DNA from: Mariannaea sp. PMI_226 | Lineage: Eukaryota; Ascomycota; Sordariomycetes; Hypocreales; Nectriaceae | Length of the DNA stretch: 64,000 bases | Assembly: GCA_024336345.1 (NCBI GenBank) | Contig: JANFOG010000001.1 | Location: 186,001 to 250,000, forward strand | Reading direction: 5' to 3' | Shown here: piece after piece, positions 59,673 to 64,000 of the stretch | Numbering within the stretch: position 1 is the first letter of the stretch | How the letters are laid out: every line of letters begins with the position of its first letter | Position numbers and translations under genes: made by a program | The notes under the pieces: model-generated | What the model was told of the DNA's origin: nothing | The model's database searches: none | Seen by the model: the letters and a program-made list of their open reading frames with translations, nothing else

Positions 59673-61526
59673 ATGGCTTCCCAAGCTGATGAATATGGTC
59701 ACCTCGATGCGACCACCGGCCGCGATGTTGTCTACTGCCATGCATGCGCCCATGAATGGTATCGGGACGAACATGGTCTAGAATGCCCAGAGTGCCATGG
59801 AGACATCACCGAAGTTGTACGTCACATCCTTCCCCCTCTCCCCTCCTCTTTCTTTCTGTTGCCCTTTGTTCCTGTTGCTAACCGAGCTCCCCCCATCTAG
59901 ATTGAGTTGGATAACGATCCCCGCGATATAGAAGTCTTCTCTTCCCCTTCCACATCTCCCGAACCAGATCGCCGCCGAACCCTCGAGGATGATTCCGAGG
60001 ACGATCAGTACTTCTCCGGGCCCCAAGGTTTTCATTTCCAACGCACCGTAAGAGATGGCCCAAATCAAACGCACCCCAACCCGGATGTGGACCCTGTTCT
60101 CGAGCGCTTCATGGATATGCTCCAAGGTTTTGGACCTCCACGTCCACCAAATCAGCCTTCGCCTTTCACCCCCGACTTCACCCAAGGACGAATCCAACGG
60201 ACAACATTTACGTCAGGACCCTTTGGGGGCACTACCTCAATTACTATCATGTCGAGACCATTTCCCGACACCCGATCGGGAAATGGACGTTTGTCCGATT
60301 CTGGAGGTCTCACCTTCGACCGGAGCCAAGATCCGGTGGACCCTTTTCAAGCGTACGCATCATCATCATCTTCACCATCTACCCTCCCAAATCGGCCTCA
60401 ACTCCCTGGAGGTTTACGAGTCAGGAGCGTATCCGTAACATTAGGCACTAACACCAGTCCCAGAATCTTTTCAAATATCCTTCGGAATGTCGGCCCCCCT
60501 GAGGATGGCACTCGAGCTGGTGCAGAAGGAGCTGGAGATCGGCCTTCTCCTGGTTTCGCGAGTAGTCTGCACGATATCCTTTCCCTGTTCGGCTCAGGCA
60601 CTGGTGCGATCGGCGACGCTGTCTATTCCCAGGAAGCTCTGGATAGAATCATTACCAGCTTGATGGAAGCGAATCCTCAGTCCAACGCGGCACCTCCTGC
60701 CACCGAAGAGGCTCTTGAGAGGTTGACCCGAAAGGAAGTGGATAAGGAGATGCTTGGGACAGATGGGAAGACGGAATGTACCATCTGCATCGATGAGATG
60801 AAGATTGGCGAGACTGTCGTCTACTTGCCATGCAAGCACTGGTTTCATCAAGAGTGTGTCGTCCTATGGTTGAAGGAACACAACACATGCCCCATTTGCC
60901 GAACCCCTATCGAGAAAAATGAGGGCAACACAAACAACAGAAATACATTTGGCAGAAACAATGGTGACGCCGATAGCTCAAACGAACATCAGGGAGAGCG
61001 GCCCTCTGTCCGGGTGTCGATCTTTCCTCCACGTTTTCATGCTTCGTCAAGACCAGAACCTGCTGGCGACTCCTCAAGACCCCTTAATACCAATAACCCT
61101 GCACGTGCTCCAGGCTTTTCATCATGGGAAGAGCCGCCACCGAGTCGTCCCGAACTCGACTCGTTCTCTGACAGCTTTCACTCACTACAGGAAGACCGGA
61201 GCTCAAACCGCGATCGCGACCGGGACCGAGATCGAGATCGAGATCGAGACAGGGAAACTAGGAGCTTTACGACTGGGTTCAGATACGATACGTCCCGGAT
61301 GCAACGGCGCAACTCCCACTCTCCCACGAGCCCCCGGACTAGTGGCCCCGAAGAACATGGCGCGAGGATGAGACAGCGGAGCCCTTCACAGAGCAGATGG
61401 TCTACGAATAGAGAAAGGGAGCAACGACGACCAAGCGGCCATGGGGGGCCTTTCGGCTGGCTGCGCGATCGGTTTGGCGGTGGAGGACCCGGCAATGGAT
61501 CTTCCCGTGACGAGAGACGACAGTAG
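59673..61526 (+). CDS. RING-H2 E3 ubiquitin ligase (RNF126/RNF115-like architecture)
   Basis: Exons are 59673-59816 and 59901-61526, with an 84-nt phase-0 intron (GTACGT donor, ATCTAG acceptor). The product is 589 aa. The first ATG that leads into the zinc-finger frame is MASQADEYGHL at 59673. An N-terminal C2-C2 zinc finger (C22, C25, C38, C41) is followed by acidic and disordered sequence. A C3H2C3 RING then has C341, C344, C359, H361, H364, C367, C378 and C381 (CTICIDEM...CKHWFHQEC...CPICRTP). The pairing of an N-terminal zinc finger with a central RING resembles RNF126/RNF115, where the finger binds ubiquitin or BAG6 clients in protein quality control. The tail is Ser/Arg-rich with an Arg-Asp dipeptide run (about 61204-61254) and ends in GGGPGNGSSRDERRQ. 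The ligase activity is well supported; the partners are inferred. Confidence 0.9.
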
Positions 61527-62962
61527 GAGACTGTGGTTTTTCTCCATGGCTAATTCATGTGCTGTAAGGAATGCCAAAAAGGCTACCAGAAGTCAGAGCC
61601 ATGTTGGCAGTATAGTTTTAGAAATGACGGTTGCCGATAGCTGGGGTCTCCAGTTGCGTCTACATCAATTATCGTTTTATCTTCTCTTCTTTCATGACGA
61701 CAACCTCCCAATTGGGATCGAGACGTCACTGATCCACAAGGGAGGGATGTCAGTATTTGTCTTTTGGTTGAATGTATCATATAGAGAACGGTAGAGAGGG
61801 ACTTTTGAGCAACAGCCCGAGCAAGGTTGAGGGCAGAAAGGAAACGATTAGTGCTCCGAATTGCGAGCGGTCTATTAGCTAAATATTAGGGATACCCGTG
61901 TGGAACAGAAGAATGTCATTGCCCTGGCTCCAGTGCTTTCTACGTGACCGAAAATGGTTTAAATTGACGCAGATAATGAGGAGAGACGGTTATAATCATG
62001 AATGAAGTGTGTTAGGTGATACTGGATGCGTCAACCCATGATGATATCAAAAATATTCCGCGAGACGGATACAGATGTGCCTCAAGATTGAAAAGCTCAC
62101 GAACCCTCGCATCGAGATAACGTAAAACAACAAAAGGGAATACAAGATTCTCATAATCGGTGGACCCCGGGGGGGATGCCAAATGGGTGACAAGTCTATT
62201 ATATTTTGAGGGAGGGAAAAGTACTAGATGATGCACCTGATTCCCATCAAGTAAACGATAGCTCCTTGTCCTAGGTACTTTTTGAAATCTCCAGACAAGC
62301 ACATACGTACTCTTTTATCTGCTTTCACACAGGAAATTTGCTACTTTCTTGTTTCGGGTAATTATGTAACTACTCATGTCTGAACACTCGCGACACTCGC
62401 GACGCTGCTGGCAACATTGGAGCATTCGCACCACGCTTATCAATGGTTCAAGGTCAACATTTGGCCAGTAGTCCAAGAAGACGGTAGAGACTTTTCTTCT
62501 TACTCAAGTACCTAGATACCTACTTCCAGGCTCGGTGGGAACGGTGGCTAGGGGGCAGGATCCCTTAGCTGGTCGCCTATGACAAAGAACATAGCGTCCC
62601 TTACGTGCAAAGTCACCCTAAAATGCGTCTTGCAATGGGTCGAAGTAACAGTCACGCCAACGGCAAACTTTTATCAGAATATGCAGGAGGAATATCTTCA
62701 TTTGAGCCCGTTTTCCAGAGCTGTAACTTGGGATACTAGCCGATCTCGTCCACCCGTGATAAAAAACAGCCTTCCAGGCCACCACCTACAATCACTTCCG
62801 TCCACCATCTCAGGCTCGCTTGACAGTAATGATATGGGTGGGCTTATGAGGTTATAACCACGTGCAATGTGAAATTCCAGGCATACTCCTCCAATAATCT
62901 TAGTTTAGATCATTTTTATTTCTTCGCGAAAATCGCCAGTAAACACCGCGAGCGCATCATCT
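61527..62962. other. Convergent 3' intergenic region
   Basis: The space between the RING gene (plus) and the Rtc3-like gene (minus). No supported gene or clear repeat was seen. Confidence 0.55.
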
Positions 62963-63653
62963 CTAATGGGCAATCATGGATCCCATGGTGTCGTTCTTGG
63001 AGCCTTGTCGCTCGGGCATCTGTAATTTTCATGTTAGCTTCAGCTTACTTCATTTCCAACTGCAATGAGTTATTCAGGATTAACACACCTCGCTGGTTTG
63101 AAGTGAACCCCGTTCTAGGATGATCTTGATGACATCGTCATGGTTGCCAGTCTCAAATTCGCTCTCGAGCGTACCTTTGGCGGCAGCATCAAATGTTCCC
63201 TGAACACCTTGGCTGTATACTTGTCAGAATTCTTCATTCATAGCACCGTTGTATAATTAGAGCGACAAAAAAAAATGACATGGCAGACTGAGGTACATTG
63301 TGGCAGGTGCAATATCATGACATATCGATGGCAACAGCATCTATAACCCCAACACTAGTTGCGCAGGCCATGAACATGATTCAAGTCGAAATGATTGAGT
63401 AGATACGAAGATCTCATCATCACACAGACCAGAACCAGATATTCGGTCATTGTACCCAAAAAGGACAAGAAGCGGGGGTGGCTTACTTATGTGTTCGAAA
63501 GACCTTGAAGGTCGATACGAAGTGTGCCAAAGGCACCGACTTATCGCCAGCCGACCACTTCTTGTAAGCATCGACATCGTCGACAAATACAAGATAGTCA
63601 TCATGGTTGCCCTTGTAGTGGACCTTTGCCTGGGTGGTTTCGCCTCGAGCCAT
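62963..63653 (-). CDS. rtc3: SBDS N-terminal domain protein, Rtc3-like
   Basis: A small protein with the N-terminal domain of the Shwachman-Bodian-Diamond protein family. Yeast Rtc3 is a cytosolic and nuclear protein linked to RNA metabolism and stress. Exons on the minus strand are 63653-63487, 63212-63089 and 63019-62963, with introns of 274 and 69 nt. The product is 115 aa. It begins MARGETTQAKVHYKGNHDDY and continues through LAHFVSTFKVFRTHN, QGVQGTFDAAAKGTLESEF and DDVIKIILERGSLQTSE to MPERQGSKNDTMGSMIAH. Both the SBDS-like core and the usual PERQG end are complete. The first intron is longer than most here, and I checked only one acceptor (TATACAG) that keeps the frame. The last codons form a separate 57-nt exon. 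Confidence 0.87.
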
Positions 63654-64000
63654 TTTGGATTTTGGTTTGGTGTGTGATGTGTGAAGTGTGAAGTGTACAA
63701 GGTATCAGAAGAAGGAGTAGCCGTAGATGCTCGCTTTGTTATCGGAAAAGAAGCTGTTCCGCGAAGTATCTGTCTTGTGTGTGTGTATGTGTGTTGTTCG
63801 TTCTTTTCTTTGCTCACAAAGATGATGGAGGATGATGATTGATGAGAAAGAGATGAAGGGAATTGAAGTGAGGGGAAGTGAAGCAAAGAAGGTTTAATAG
63901 CAGCATCTCGGAAGGTGAGGAAGGAGCACAAGGAGCACAGTTGTTTGGCTGGTGCGGGTAGCTACGTCATAGCCAACCTCAAAAGCATCATCAACCAGCA
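63654..64000. promoter_or_regulatory. Upstream region of the Rtc3-like gene
   Basis: Read on the minus strand, this is a CT-rich leader and promoter region with a (CA)n-like stretch (63776-63795). The window ends here, so the upstream neighbour is not visible. Confidence 0.45.

Noticed and set aside
1..64000. tRNA, 5S rRNA, CRISPR array, transposase or reverse transcriptase genes
   Set aside because: I read for T-arm-like words, 5S-like sequence, regular spacer repeats and transposase or RT motifs and saw none; a covariance-model scan would be needed to exclude small RNAs fully.

Overview
The window is nuclear chromosomal DNA from a filamentous ascomycete, most likely a Sordariomycete and probably a member of the Hypocreales. 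The evidence is short spliceosomal introns (about 50-160 nt, GTRNGT donors, CTAAC or CTGAC branch sites), CT-rich leaders, large AT/GC-mixed intergenic stretches, and a head-to-head pair of class V and class VII chitin synthase genes, which is a known arrangement in filamentous ascomycetes. No transposon, tRNA, rRNA or CRISPR-like feature was recognised. I do not claim a species.

Layout: 1-4.9 kb is gene-poor. A 71-aa peptidase inhibitor I9 (Pbi2-like) gene with three introns lies at 4.9-5.3 kb. A mitochondrial PDK/BCKDH-type kinase lies at 6.2-7.8 kb, behind a G-quadruplex-like repeat. The class VII chitin synthase (minus strand, 14.2-8.7 kb) and the class V chitin synthase (plus strand, 19.6-25.3 kb) diverge from a shared 5.4-kb region. 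URB1/Npa1 (ribosome biogenesis) occupies 29.6-26.1 kb on the minus strand, followed by a 4.6-kb gene-free stretch.

The second half holds a disordered orphan protein (34.2-36.0 kb), a YcaC-like isochorismatase-fold hydrolase with a signal peptide (38.2-39.2 kb), a membrane-anchored histidine acid phosphatase (40.3-42.3 kb), a small single-pass membrane protein (44.3-45.2 kb), inositol monophosphatase (46.4-47.4 kb), and the La RNA chaperone (49.4-48.0 kb, minus). Next come a mitochondrial PlaA-like phospholipase A2 (51.0-53.4 kb), mitoribosomal protein mL44/Mrpl3 (minus, 55.0-53.8 kb), a divergently transcribed 92-aa mitochondrial-type membrane protein, a RING-H2 ubiquitin ligase (59.7-61.5 kb) and an Rtc3/SBDS-domain protein (minus, 63.7-63.0 kb).

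Two groupings carry functional meaning. The chitin synthase pair points to co-ordinated cell-wall synthesis. At 51-56 kb three genes for apparently mitochondrial proteins lie side by side, two of them sharing one promoter region. The rest looks like ordinary housekeeping euchromatin. I rebuilt all exon-intron structures by hand from splice signals and reading-frame continuity. None has been tested against transcripts or databases.
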